Below are positions 20,193 to 29,218 of a DNA stretch of 64,000 bases, one piece after another; within the stretch, counting starts at the first letter, position 1; each line of letters starts with the position of its first letter. The notes under the pieces are model-generated. The model had not been told where the DNA came from. It did not search any database and saw only the letters and a list, made by a program, of their open reading frames with translations. Both the position numbers and the translations under genes were made by a program. Source of the DNA: Bifidobacterium breve DSM 20213 = JCM 1192 (GTDB lineage Bacteria > Actinomycetota > Actinomycetes > Actinomycetales > Bifidobacteriaceae); the NCBI RefSeq assembly GCF_001025175.1, contig NZ_AP012324.1, positions 2,170,001 to 2,234,000 on the forward strand, in the 5' to 3' direction.

Positions 20193-22504
20193 CTTAACGC
20201 CACGGCCTTGAACAGTACTGCCTGCTGAGGGTGGAGGGACGGGGGACGGATGCCGTAGCGCTGCAGGGCTTCGCCGGTCAGGACTACGCCTTCTTCGTTC
20301 CACCAACCGAGGGTGCTTTGACCATTGGTCAGACCTTCGAGGTCCAGGCTTGGGTCGAGCGGGCTAATGCGATACTTGCGCTTGGGGTCAAGGCCAGGCA
20401 GATGCACGGGAGCGGCAGGATAGGTCTGGCTCGTGGTCAGCTGGGTGAAGCGGTAGATGGCAGCATTGCGGTTCGGCATCACCATGCCATCGAGGCGCAC
20501 GGCCGGATCGCTGGAGTCGGCGTGCACGCAGGTATCGATGGCGAACCAATCACGATGCTTCTTGAACTCGGCCACCCACACTGCCAGCTTGGCAAGTGCA
20601 TCGTCCGGCTCCTTGAGCAGGTTCCATTCGATGCCCATGTGCCCGAAGAATGCCATCGCCATGCGCAATTCCTGACTGGTCTCACGACGAGTGGAGTGCG
20701 CGGGGCTGGCACCCACATGCTCGCCCATCATGGCAGGCGGCACAAGCAGTGATGTGTAACGCTGGATGTCCGCGCGTTCGACCGGATCCACGCAATCGGA
20801 CACCCAGATACGGTCGGCGTATTCGAGGATACCGAGATCCACACGGCCGCCACCGGAAGAGCAGCTTTCGATTTCGAGACCCGGGTGAGCGGTCTTGAGG
20901 CCCTTGAAAATCTCATAGACGGCAATAGTTTGCGCATGCACGGCCGGACGGCCGGAGCGGCGAGAACCGGGCTCAGTGACCAGCTTGTTGTGATCCCATT
21001 TGATGTAGTCGATGCCGAGCTCGCCGACGAGCTGATCCATGCAGCCGTAAATGTAATCGAAAGCTTCCGGATTGGTCAGGTCAAGCACTTGTTGAGTGCG
21101 GCCCTGCAGCGGCAGACGGCCGGCAGTGGGCGAAAGAATCCAATCAGGGTGGTTGCGGGCCACGTCGGAATCGGGGTTGACCATTTCCGGCTCGAACCAC
21201 AGGCCGAACTCCATGCCCTTGGCATGCACATAATCGGCGAGCGCCTTGAGGGACTTCGGGCCATCGGGCCATACGTCCTGAGAAATCTGCCAGTCGCCAA
21301 GGCCGGAGGTGTCGTCGCGGCGAGAACCGAACCAACCGTCATCCACCACGAATCGTTCCACGCCAGAAGCGGCTGCCTTGTCGGCGAGCGCCTTGAGCGT
21401 ATCGAAGTTGTGGCCGAAGTACACGGCTTCCCACGTGTTGAGGATTACCGGACGGCCGTGCGAGAACAAGCGCGGGTGTAAAGAACGCACATAGGAGTGG
21501 AAGCGTGCGGCAATCTCGTTCAGACCATCGCCGAAGGAGCCGAACAGCCATGGGGTTTCGTAAGAGCTCTGGCCTTCGCCGGCTGCATCATCAAGCGTTA
21601 CTTCGCCGCCAAACAGCAGCTCGCCACCGCCAATCACACCCTGCGTGTACGGCAGTCGCTCGGCGGACAGCACGGAGTTGCCGCTCCAGCCCACGTGCAC
21701 CGAGTAGGCCTCGCCATGCTCGAAGCCGAAGCCGGGAACGCCGGCGGTAAGCAGCAGAGAAGCATCGAAATCAGGGCGACCTGCGAGCTGCGGCTTCTCA
21801 AAACGTCCGATGGTGAGCGGCTGACGCTGCGGGCTGCGTTCGCGAAGATGGTGGCCGGTGGTGGTCAGGATTTCGGATGCGGATTCGGGCAGGGGGAAGC
21901 CGAGCTCGATCTTGCCGATTTCCAGCGGGGCCTCGGCACCGGCTTCTGCTCCGAACAGGTTGGTCACGATGGCCTTCTGACGGGCCAAACCACCGGGCAG
22001 AAGTTCGAGATGCCATTCGAGTTCCACGCCTTGCTCTTCGTCGCGCGCAGTGATTGCCACGCCGGGCACATTGGCCGGGCCAGTGGTACGGGCACGTCCA
22101 GTCACATCGGTGTAGCTGTCGCCGGACACAGCATCGAGGCTAGCAGCTACCACGCCGTCGAATTTCATACCGGTCACGGTGAACTTGGGGAAGAGTTCGA
22201 TGCCGTCGCGGCGCAGCACCACACGCTGCTCACCAATCCAGCTTTCGGCCTGAGTCGGCAGGATGGACGGCCAGGCGGTGTCATCGAGTGCACCGGAAAC
22301 GCGCTGCGGCTTGAGCGCATCGTACGCAGCGAGCAAGGTCTCAGGATTGCTCAGCGGGCGACCCCAATGAATGATACGCGGCAGGTCATCGCCGGCAGCG
22401 ACCAGACCGATTGCCACGTTGGCATCGGGCTGTACAAGATAGATGGCGGTGAGCGCGGTTCCGTCAGCGGCGGTACCGGTGAAGGTGGCGGGGTTCTGGG
22501 ACAT
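20189..22504 (-). CDS. aga: GH36 alpha-galactosidase
   Basis: The start is ATG 22504, with AAGGAGA seven bases upstream, giving 771 residues; a longer in-frame reading to 22663 would overlap tadA. The protein has the GH36 layout: N-terminal beta-sandwich, then a barrel with VVDDGWFGSRRDD, the nucleophile Asp in YIKWDHNK and the acid/base Asp in WVSDCVDPVERADIQ, plus the SCSSGGGRVDLG block. It releases terminal alpha-galactose from raffinose, stachyose or melibiose. There is no signal peptide, so it acts on sugar imported by the neighbouring ABC system. The C-terminus ends inside a hairpin (20170-20192). Confidence 0.94.
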   Translation of the reverse strand: MSQNPATFTGTAADGTALTAIYLVQPDANVAIGLVAAGDDLPRIIHWGRPLSNPETLLAAYDALKPQRVSGALDDTAWPSILPTQAESWIGEQRVVLRRDGIELFPKFTVTGMKFDGVVAASLDAVSGDSYTDVTGRARTTGPANVPGVAITARDEEQGVELEWHLELLPGGLARQKAIVTNLFGAEAGAEAPLEIGKIELGFPLPESASEILTTTGHHLRERSPQRQPLTIGRFEKPQLAGRPDFDASLLLTAGVPGFGFEHGEAYSVHVGWSGNSVLSAERLPYTQGVIGGGELLFGGEVTLDDAAGEGQSSYETPWLFGSFGDGLNEIAARFHSYVRSLHPRLFSHGRPVILNTWEAVYFGHNFDTLKALADKAAASGVERFVVDDGWFGSRRDDTSGLGDWQISQDVWPDGPKSLKALADYVHAKGMEFGLWFEPEMVNPDSDVARNHPDWILSPTAGRLPLQGRTQQVLDLTNPEAFDYIYGCMDQLVGELGIDYIKWDHNKLVTEPGSRRSGRPAVHAQTIAVYEIFKGLKTAHPGLEIESCSSGGGRVDLGILEYADRIWVSDCVDPVERADIQRYTSLLVPPAMMGEHVGASPAHSTRRETSQELRMAMAFFGHMGIEWNLLKEPDDALAKLAVWVAEFKKHRDWFAIDTCVHADSSDPAVRLDGMVMPNRNAAIYRFTQLTTSQTYPAAPVHLPGLDPKRKYRISPLDPSLDLEGLTNGQSTLGWWNEEGVVLTGEALQRYGIRPPSLHPQQAVLFKAVALS

Positions 22505-22620
22505 AGTGTCTCCTTCGACGTATACGGAATGCATTGAACTACTGATTGTGATGGTAGAAGAAGTAGAATATGTTGCCTTGGTGCCGCGTGTTGGATGGAT
22601 GAAGTAAGTATTTGAGCGAT

Positions 22621-23079
<459 letters not shown>

Positions 23080-23163
23080 ATGAACGAGTGTATGCCGCGT
23101 GGCTTGCGGTCATCAACGACTTTCAGCAGATATGTCCCATCTGGACGAGTGCATGGCCTGCCC

Positions 23164-23377
23164 CGTGGGACAAGATGTGAATTTGGCCAGTTTCCGCATT
23201 ATGTCCCACGCTCCTCTCAATCGGCGAAAAGCATCATCCTCAAGAAATGGCGACATTCCAACGTTTCATGTTTTGGGCTTGTGGGACATAAAGAATGTCA
23301 ATCGATTGATGTTGTTAATGGGACACGGTCAAGTGGGACAACACGAAAAAATCGCCAGTTTCCGCATCGTGTCCCAC
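23164..23377 (+). repeat. composite hairpin-repeat locus B (arms of GTGGGACA type)
   Basis: CGTGGGACA (23164-23172) pairs with TGTCCCACG (23202-23210), and GTGGGACA (23333-23340) with TGTCCCAC (23370-23377). Both units carry GCCAGTTTCCGCAT next to the right arm. Between them are the block TCAAGAAATGGCG...TTCCAACGTTT (23240-23266), shared with locus A, and two further direct GGGACA words (23283, 23320). Single TGTCCCAT copies lie at 23133. The whole gap 23080-23505 has no credible gene. Confidence 0.75.
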
Positions 23378-23505
23378 GCAAAACGACATGATCCAACCGC
23401 ATGCCACACGCGAGATGATACGAACTCAGCCACACTCGGCCTGAAGCTTAATGTGTTCCTAACGATGCTCATATACTTTGAGTGATAAAAGAAAGGGAGA
23501 CACTC

Positions 23506-25578
23506 ATGGCTGTATTCGAGCTCATCCTGTGCATTATCGCAGCAGTGGTGGTGAGTTCGTTCGCCAGTCGTTTCGTACCGCGAGTGTCCACACCACTGGT
23601 GCAGATCGTGCTGGGCGTGCTGGTCACCTACTTGCCGTTCTTCCCGGATGCCAAGCTCGATCCGGAATTGTTCATGGTGCTGTTCATCGCGCCCTTGCTG
23701 TATCTCGAAGCGCACGAAATCGACAAATCTGCCCTGCTGAAAACGTTGGATTTGAGCCTATCCCTGGCGATTGGTCTGGCTATCGTGACGATGACCGCAG
23801 TGGGATTCACGCTGCATGCCGTATGGCCTTCGATTACCTTGGCTTCTGCTCTGGCCCTAGGCGCGGCGCTCGGCCCGACCGATGCAGTGGCCGTGAGTTC
23901 CTTGGGCAAAGAGGCTTCACTGTCCCAACGTCAGCGCAGCGTACTCAAAGGCGAATCCCTATTCAATGACGCTTCCGGCATCGTCGGCTTCCAGTTTGCA
24001 CTTGCTGCAGCATTCACCGGAGACTTTGCCGTGGGCCAAGCCGCCGGTGAATTCGTGATCTCGTTCTTTGGCGGCACGCTGTTCGGTCTGCTGGTGGCCG
24101 GATGCGCCAACTGGGTGTTCGAGACCGTACGCTCCCTCGGTTGGGAGACCACCACCACCCGTATTTTGATGGAACTCTTCCTGCCATTCCTGCTGTATCT
24201 AGGTGCGGAGGAATGCAATGTATCCGGCATTCTGGCAGTGGTGGCAGCCGGTCTGTTCATCCGTTTCGACCGTACCGGAGTGGGACCGAACGTGGCCCGC
24301 ACGAATATCGTGTCTTCCTCCGTGTGGGGAGTGTTGAGCTTTTCCCTCAACGGCGCCGTGTTCATCCTGCTAGGCATGCAGCTGCCGCGAGCCATGCAGG
24401 CCAGCTGGTCCGACCCATACATCAGCAACACTGTGCTCATCGGCATTATTCTGCTCGTCACTTTGGTGGTGATTGTGCTGCGCTTCCTCTGGATCACCGC
24501 CATGCTGCGCATCGCCCGCGACATGAACACCGGCATGCGACGCAAAATGACCCCTGAGCGCTGGAGGTCGGCCGCCGTGATGACGTTCGGCGGACCCAAG
24601 GGCACCATCACGCTGTCGTTGATGTTTACTATCCCGTATTACATTGCGGGCGGCGCGGCATTCCCCATGCGCGACGAACTCATTTTCATCGCCTCCGGCG
24701 TGATTATCGTGACATTGCTGCTAGCCAACTTCCTGCTACCGTTGCTAGCTCCGAACCGCAACCGCGATCCTGGCGCGGAGATGATACCGGTCACCATTGA
24801 GGTGCTCCGCTCCACCGTGGAAGAACTGACTGGCCGTATCACGCCTGAGAACCGACGTGCAGTGCTTATGGTCATCGACCAGTACACTAAGCGCATTGGC
24901 CGCTTGCAGCAGCACATCGGGGAAACCGACCCGCAGGGGTTGGAGAAGCTGCAAATCGAAGCGCTGCACTGGGAGAAGGAATTCGTGCGCGACCGCCTTA
25001 CCGAAACCAAGGCGCATCCGGCGGCGGATTCAGCCACGCAGGAGCTGAATGTGGAAGCTTGCGAGCGCATGCTTGACCAGATCATGAATACGTTGCGCCA
25101 CACCTCCACCGATCCGACTTCCGGTCATGCGGTATCGCAGATTCGTGGACGTGCACGCATGTTGCAGCGCCAAGTGAGCAACTACGCCAAGCGCACCGTC
25201 TCGAAGATTCGCCATACCACGCCGCTGGTGAGCGAGGATCAGATTTTTGCCCGCACGCGTGAATTGCAGGTTGAAGCGATTCATCATGTGATTGACCGGC
25301 TGGTGGACGAGATGGGCAACGACACCTACAACACCGAGCATTGTTCAGCGCTGCTTTTGGATTACCGTCGCGCTGAGGGCTCGCTGCAGGCACGGCCAAA
25401 TATGAGCGGCACCACTGAGGCAATCACGCAGGTCGAAGAGGTGAAGCGCGAGAGCTACGGTATTGAGCTCAGTGTGATTCAGGACATGCTTGAGGCCGGC
25501 GACATCAACCGTGCACAAGCACGTTCGCTCAGGCGCAATATATACGTCATGCAGGTTGACGCCGATTCCGGCATCTAA
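23506..25578 (+). CDS. CPA1-family sodium/proton antiporter (NhaP type)
   Basis: The start is ATG 23506 with AAGGGAG six bases upstream; an in-frame ATG at 23482 lacks a site. The 690-residue protein has about 12 membrane spans in residues 1-410, including the ALGAALGPTDAVAVSSLG helix and GESLFNDASGIVGFQ, whose Asp is the conserved ion-binding residue of CPA1 exchangers. A long cytoplasmic C-terminal domain (about residues 430-690) is helical and highly charged and may regulate activity. It exchanges Na+ or K+ for H+ for pH and salt balance. It is monocistronic, flanked by repeat locus B and a bidirectional terminator. Confidence 0.92.
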   Translation: MAVFELILCIIAAVVVSSFASRFVPRVSTPLVQIVLGVLVTYLPFFPDAKLDPELFMVLFIAPLLYLEAHEIDKSALLKTLDLSLSLAIGLAIVTMTAVGFTLHAVWPSITLASALALGAALGPTDAVAVSSLGKEASLSQRQRSVLKGESLFNDASGIVGFQFALAAAFTGDFAVGQAAGEFVISFFGGTLFGLLVAGCANWVFETVRSLGWETTTTRILMELFLPFLLYLGAEECNVSGILAVVAAGLFIRFDRTGVGPNVARTNIVSSSVWGVLSFSLNGAVFILLGMQLPRAMQASWSDPYISNTVLIGIILLVTLVVIVLRFLWITAMLRIARDMNTGMRRKMTPERWRSAAVMTFGGPKGTITLSLMFTIPYYIAGGAAFPMRDELIFIASGVIIVTLLLANFLLPLLAPNRNRDPGAEMIPVTIEVLRSTVEELTGRITPENRRAVLMVIDQYTKRIGRLQQHIGETDPQGLEKLQIEALHWEKEFVRDRLTETKAHPAADSATQELNVEACERMLDQIMNTLRHTSTDPTSGHAVSQIRGRARMLQRQVSNYAKRTVSKIRHTTPLVSEDQIFARTRELQVEAIHHVIDRLVDEMGNDTYNTEHCSALLLDYRRAEGSLQARPNMSGTTEAITQVEEVKRESYGIELSVIQDMLEAGDINRAQARSLRRNIYVMQVDADSGI

Positions 25579-25582
25579 ATTT

Positions 25583-25613
25583 CTTGGCTCCCCTCTCTGA
25601 GGGGAGAGCCAAG
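25583..25613. terminator. bidirectional terminator between convergent genes
   Basis: CTTGGCTCCCCTC (25583-25595) pairs with GAGGGGAGAGCCAAG (near 25599-25613). It lies between the antiporter and the convergent TauE gene. The GCTCCCCTC word is shared with the repeats at 11219 and 62860. Confidence 0.75.
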
Positions 25614-25617
25614 GATG

Positions 25618-26421
25618 CTACTTTCTCGTGATTTTGAGGGCTACCCAGACACTGCGGATGAGGAGCACTGTTAGGTATGTGGCGAACAGGATTTCGCCAG
25701 TGCGTGGGGTCATCGCCTCGGCAATCCACGTGCCCAGTGGCGCAGTCAATGCGGCTACGATGCCGATAATCAATCCGACCTTGGCATGCACCATGCGCCG
25801 GCGAACATTGGCCACCGTAGTGGTGACGGCGTTCGGGAACATGGCCAACAATGAAGTGCCGCGAGCAATCAGATCCGAAGCATCAAACAGAATCGATAAC
25901 GATGGCACAAGAATGGCACCACCGCCCACACCAAGCAGGCCGGCCAGAATGCCGGCGATTACGCCGAATACCACCATCAACAGGCCGGTAACGAGGTTCA
26001 ACTCAATCGAGGAATCACGCGAAGGCACGAATATGAGCTGGCTGAGAATGACGAATGCCATGAACACCACGAATGCCCAACGCAGCACGACTTCCGACAA
26101 TCGGGACAGTAGTAGTGAGCCAATCTGGCCGCCGACAAACATACCGATGAACACCAGCAACGCGGCAATCCAATCGACATTGCCGTTGACCGCGTAAGAC
26201 AGCACGCCAGATACTGACGTAGGGATAATCGCCAGCATTGAAGTGGCGGCCGCATGACGCTGGGTCAGGCCAAGCCATACCAGTGCAGGTACGATGATGG
26301 TACCGCCGCCGATGCCGAACAGTCCAGACAACAAACCAACAAGCACGCCCACTACTACCATCACCGCAATGCCGCGCGGGGATTCGTCCACATGGTTTTC
26401 TTCAGCACTCACTTCGCTCAT
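25618..26421 (-). CDS. TauE/SafE-family membrane exporter
   Basis: The 267-residue protein has seven to eight predicted spans and two internal copies of the family motif (GLLSGLFGIGGGTIIVPALVWLG at about residue 34 and GLLGVGGGAILVPSLSILF at about 163), the usual inverted duplication. TauE/SafE proteins export sulfite, sulfoacetate or related small anions; the substrate is unknown here. The ATG at 26421 has no Shine-Dalgarno sequence. TAGACT (26430-26435, minus strand) is eight bases upstream, consistent with leaderless transcription. It is convergent with the antiporter gene. Confidence 0.88.
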   Translation of the reverse strand: MSEVSAEENHVDESPRGIAVMVVVGVLVGLLSGLFGIGGGTIIVPALVWLGLTQRHAAATSMLAIIPTSVSGVLSYAVNGNVDWIAALLVFIGMFVGGQIGSLLLSRLSEVVLRWAFVVFMAFVILSQLIFVPSRDSSIELNLVTGLLMVVFGVIAGILAGLLGVGGGAILVPSLSILFDASDLIARGTSLLAMFPNAVTTTVANVRRRMVHAKVGLIIGIVAALTAPLGTWIAEAMTPRTGEILFATYLTVLLIRSVWVALKITRK

Positions 26422-26532
26422 GGGACTTTAGTCTATGACCGGAGTGTGTGCGGGTCTCCGTTGCGTCCGATTACTGTACATGGTGCGGCCGCATCGCTTC
26501 ATCACCACCCAGTGCCATGAATCAGGCAAGTA

Positions 26533-27291
26533 TTACAGCACGCCAGACGTGATGTCGTTATCCAGCAACCACTGGCGCAGATCGGCGAATTCCTCAAGAC
26601 TCACGTTGTGATCAAGGCCGCGATAGCTCTTGGTTTTGAGCCACGTATGCTCCTCAAGCCAGGCAGCAGTGGCGAATAATTCGTACTTGGGAATCACGCC
26701 ATCGTTTTTGCCGTAGGTGTAGAACACGGGGATATCGTAATTGGCCAAGCGATCGTCGGCGGGAGCGGTGCCGGGTACTTGACCGGGCGCGTTGAAACCA
26801 GACAACGATACGACAGCACGATAGCGTTCGGGATTGATGCGCAGTAGATGCACGGCGACGAGACCACCTTGCGAGAAGCCGAGCGGTACTACATCACGGT
26901 CAGCGGGAATGTTGGCAGCCACCCACCGATCGACGGCAGTGGCGGCTGCATACGCGTCATAATCAAGATCATCGCCGACCGGCAGAGCGTCATGGAGCCA
27001 CGCGTAGTTGCCGGGCATTTCACTGCGTTCGGGAGCCTTGGCAAGTGCCAGTGGGCCGCGCAACGCTACAAAATCGTTGTAGGGGGCGATGAGGCGCATG
27101 ATGCCCGCCATGTCTTCTTCGCTGGAGCCCCAGCCATGCAAGCATAGGAATAACGGATGAGTGGGGTGCTGGTCGAAGCCGCCGCGCGAGGTCACGCTGT
27201 ATTCCACTGAAAGCGGCTCGCCAAAACGCCCAGGCACGGCAGTGGATTCACGGCCGATTAAGGGCTGACTTGCATTCGCTTCGTTGCTCAT
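26533..27291 (-). CDS. alpha/beta hydrolase, carboxylesterase/phospholipase family
   Basis: The start is placed at ATG 27291 (MSNEANASQ); an upstream in-frame ATG at 27333 is less likely because a TATATT -10 element (27300-27305) lies between them. The 252-residue protein has LFLCLHGWGSSEEDM (oxyanion loop), the nucleophile Ser in PLGFSQGGLVAVHLL, an Asp in YGKNDGVIP and a His in GLDHNVS. These form the triad of the small esterase/acyl-protein-thioesterase-like group. It has no signal peptide, so it should be cytoplasmic. The substrate is unknown. It is probably leaderless and stands alone. Confidence 0.87.
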   Translation of the reverse strand: MSNEANASQPLIGRESTAVPGRFGEPLSVEYSVTSRGGFDQHPTHPLFLCLHGWGSSEEDMAGIMRLIAPYNDFVALRGPLALAKAPERSEMPGNYAWLHDALPVGDDLDYDAYAAATAVDRWVAANIPADRDVVPLGFSQGGLVAVHLLRINPERYRAVVSLSGFNAPGQVPGTAPADDRLANYDIPVFYTYGKNDGVIPKYELFATAAWLEEHTWLKTKSYRGLDHNVSLEEFADLRQWLLDNDITSGVL

Positions 27292-27348
27292 ACCACCACA
27301 ATATACGGCGTTCGGCTGTTGTGAAGTGCTCAACTGGCATGATTTCGG

Positions 27349-28218
27349 TCACACTGCGGCATTGCCACTGTCCGTGCCATCTTTGGCTGCGGCGATGGTT
27401 TCGAGGGTGCCACCCCACTGCTGCTGAAGCGCGGTCATATTGTCGGCCTCGCCGAACACCATCCAGCGCTTGCCATTCAGCAAACGCCAGTCGCCTTGCG
27501 TCTTCTCGTTGTCGGCATGCTGGCCCAACAATTCAGTGATTTCGCTTTTGATTGGCGCCCGGCTCATCGCAGCCGAGGCCTCGGAGTCAAAGGATACGAA
27601 CGCAACACGCGGATCAGCACACATCTGCACGGTGGTGATGCCAGGCAGACCGCCCGCATCCAATCCTTGCCACCCGTCCTTGCACGCGCCGCCAACCGCC
27701 CGTTCAATACCTTGCTCCATTTGTGCGGTATTGTCTACCGGCGCTTTGTCATTGACGGCGGGATGAATCAAACCCTGTGGGAACAGTACGCCCACGGCCA
27801 CACCCACCACCAAACAAGCCGCGGCCAGAACCAATGTGACGATGCCGCCTGCGCCCACTCCCCCATGCGTGGAGTGACGCGGCATCGCGACACGCGACGA
27901 AATCACCAGAATCAGGGTAAGTCCGATCAGCACAGCCGCAGTGCCCGCGATATACCGACCTCGCACATTCACCAAAAAGCCGATGGATTCGGGCGCAATC
28001 TCATGGGCCGCCGATAAGACAGCCACCACTACGGCCAGCAATCCGGTAATTAATGCGATACGCCGCAACAACTTGGATGCAGGGCTATCGACTTTCAGCT
28101 TGATCGCACGCCGACCAGAGCCACACCCCCGAGAATACTGCTGTTCGCGGCGAGCGCGGCGCGAACCGTTGTACTGCCCGTCGTCAAAGAAATCGTAATC
28201 CTCGTTATTACTTGCCAT
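27349..28218 (-). CDS. membrane protein of unknown function
   Basis: The 289-residue protein begins with an acidic/aromatic and then Arg-rich cytoplasmic tail (RRARREQQYSRG). Three hydrophobic segments follow at about residues 50-70, 88-107 and 125-147 (LVLAAACLVVGVAVGVLF). The C-terminal half (150-289) is hydrophilic and probably outside, with two Cys (CKDGWQG, QMCADPR) that could form a disulfide. I do not recognise the family. It lies 57 bases downstream of nothing obvious and is followed by the esterase gene on the same strand. Topology is inferred by eye. Confidence 0.72.
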   Translation of the reverse strand: MASNNEDYDFFDDGQYNGSRRARREQQYSRGCGSGRRAIKLKVDSPASKLLRRIALITGLLAVVVAVLSAAHEIAPESIGFLVNVRGRYIAGTAAVLIGLTLILVISSRVAMPRHSTHGGVGAGGIVTLVLAAACLVVGVAVGVLFPQGLIHPAVNDKAPVDNTAQMEQGIERAVGGACKDGWQGLDAGGLPGITTVQMCADPRVAFVSFDSEASAAMSRAPIKSEITELLGQHADNEKTQGDWRLLNGKRWMVFGEADNMTALQQQWGGTLETIAAAKDGTDSGNAAV

Positions 28219-28300
28219 CTGGACCGCCCTCCCTGCCGATAGCCCCAGTGTACCGCCCCACCGTGTGAGTGGTCGTCATTCCGCAGGATGAATCGACTAA

Positions 28301-28407
28301 GCAAAAAAGAACCCCGGCGGAGTTGCCGCCGGGGAGAGAAAGGAGAGAGAAGAAGAAAGGGGTTCAATTGTCGGGAGCTGCTGCGGCTCCTGATCAGCTC
28401 TTCGCTG
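28301..28407 (-). ncRNA. candidate C/U-rich small RNA
   Basis: On the minus strand TAGACA (28436-28441) and TATAAA (28414-28419), 16 bases apart, would start a transcript near 28407. It would end in a 9-bp GC stem (28312-28320 with 28326-28334) followed by TTCTTTTTTG. The roughly 107-base RNA contains a small hairpin GGAGC/GCTCC (28374-28390) and a 32-base pure C/U stretch (28331-28362) that includes CTCTCCTTTC, complementary to Shine-Dalgarno sequences. The only ORF inside is five codons (MSAKS). This is a prediction without a known family. Confidence 0.55.
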
Positions 28408-28510
28408 ACATTTTTTATATAACCACTCGATTCTGTGTCTATCTCTGAGGTTCTCTGAGAATAACCTGAAAATTTTGCGCTTGGGCGCTGCCGGCTACTG
28501 TATCGGCTCT

Positions 28511-28552
28511 AATACTGTTTCTGCACGGGGCGCTAGACTTAGGAACAGTATT
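28511..28552 (+). promoter_or_regulatory. inverted repeat at the dcd promoter
   Basis: AATACTGTT (28511-28519) and AACAGTATT (28544-28552) are perfect inverted copies 24 bases apart. A -10-like TAGACT (28534-28539) lies between them. The arrangement fits a repressor operator or a structured leader of dcd. Confidence 0.5.
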
Positions 28553-28574
28553 TGTTCTGCCGCAAGGAGTTTTC

Positions 28575-29156
28575 ATGCTGCTGTCCGACCGCGATATTCT
28601 CGCCGCTCAGTCCGCTGGTCACATCTCTCTGGATCCGTGGACACCGGAGATGGTGCAGCCCGCCTCCATCGACGTACGGCTGGATCGCTATTTCCGCCTG
28701 TTCAACAATCACGCATATACCTATGTGGATCCCGCCGAAAATCAGGGAGCGCTCACCGAACAGTTTGAAGTGGCCCCTGACGAACCGTGGATTCTGCACC
28801 CCGGTGAGTTTGCACTGGGCTCCACGTGGGAGTACGTCAAGCTCAATCCGACTATTGCCGCACGCCTTGAGGGCAAGAGCTCACTGGGCCGTTTGGGTAT
28901 TCTGACCCACTCGACCGCCGGCTTTATTGATCCTGGCTTCGAGGGGCATATTACGCTTGAGCTGTCCAATGTATCGACGTTGCCGGTCAAGTTGTGGCCC
29001 GGCATGAAGATTGGCCAGATGTGCTTCTTCCAGCTGAGCTCGCCTGCCGAGCACCCGTACGGCTCTCAAGGCACCGGCTCCCATTACCAGGGCCAGCGTG
29101 GACCTACCCCAAGCCGCTCCTACGAGAATTTCTATCGCGCGCACATCAAGGACTAA
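28575..29156 (+). CDS. dcd: dCTP deaminase
   Basis: The 193-residue enzyme deaminates dCTP to dUTP, supplying dUMP for thymidylate synthesis. The signature [33 protein letters not shown] (catalytic Glu and Ser/Arg residues) is intact, as is the C-terminal [20 protein letters not shown] block that closes over the nucleotide. AAGGAG lies before the ATG. If the protein were the bifunctional DCD-DUT type, it would also hydrolyse dUTP; the sequence alone does not decide this. It is followed 62 bases later by a membrane protein gene. Confidence 0.94.
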   Translation: MLLSDRDILAAQSAGHISLDPWTPEMVQPASIDVRLDRYFRLFNNHAYTYVDPAENQGALTEQFEVAPDEPWILHPGEFALGSTWEYVKLNPTIAARLEGKSSLGRLGILTHSTAGFIDPGFEGHITLELSNVSTLPVKLWPGMKIGQMCFFQLSSPAEHPYGSQGTGSHYQGQRGPTPSRSYENFYRAHIKD

Positions 29157-29218
29157 ACGCTACAACGCATCATTCGGCCGGCGCATGCCGGCCATTTGCT
29201 TACCACCAAGGAGATGTT

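Noticed and set aside
23164..23377. CRISPR array
   Set aside because: Repeats are palindromic hairpins of different interiors without regular spacers, and no cas genes are present.
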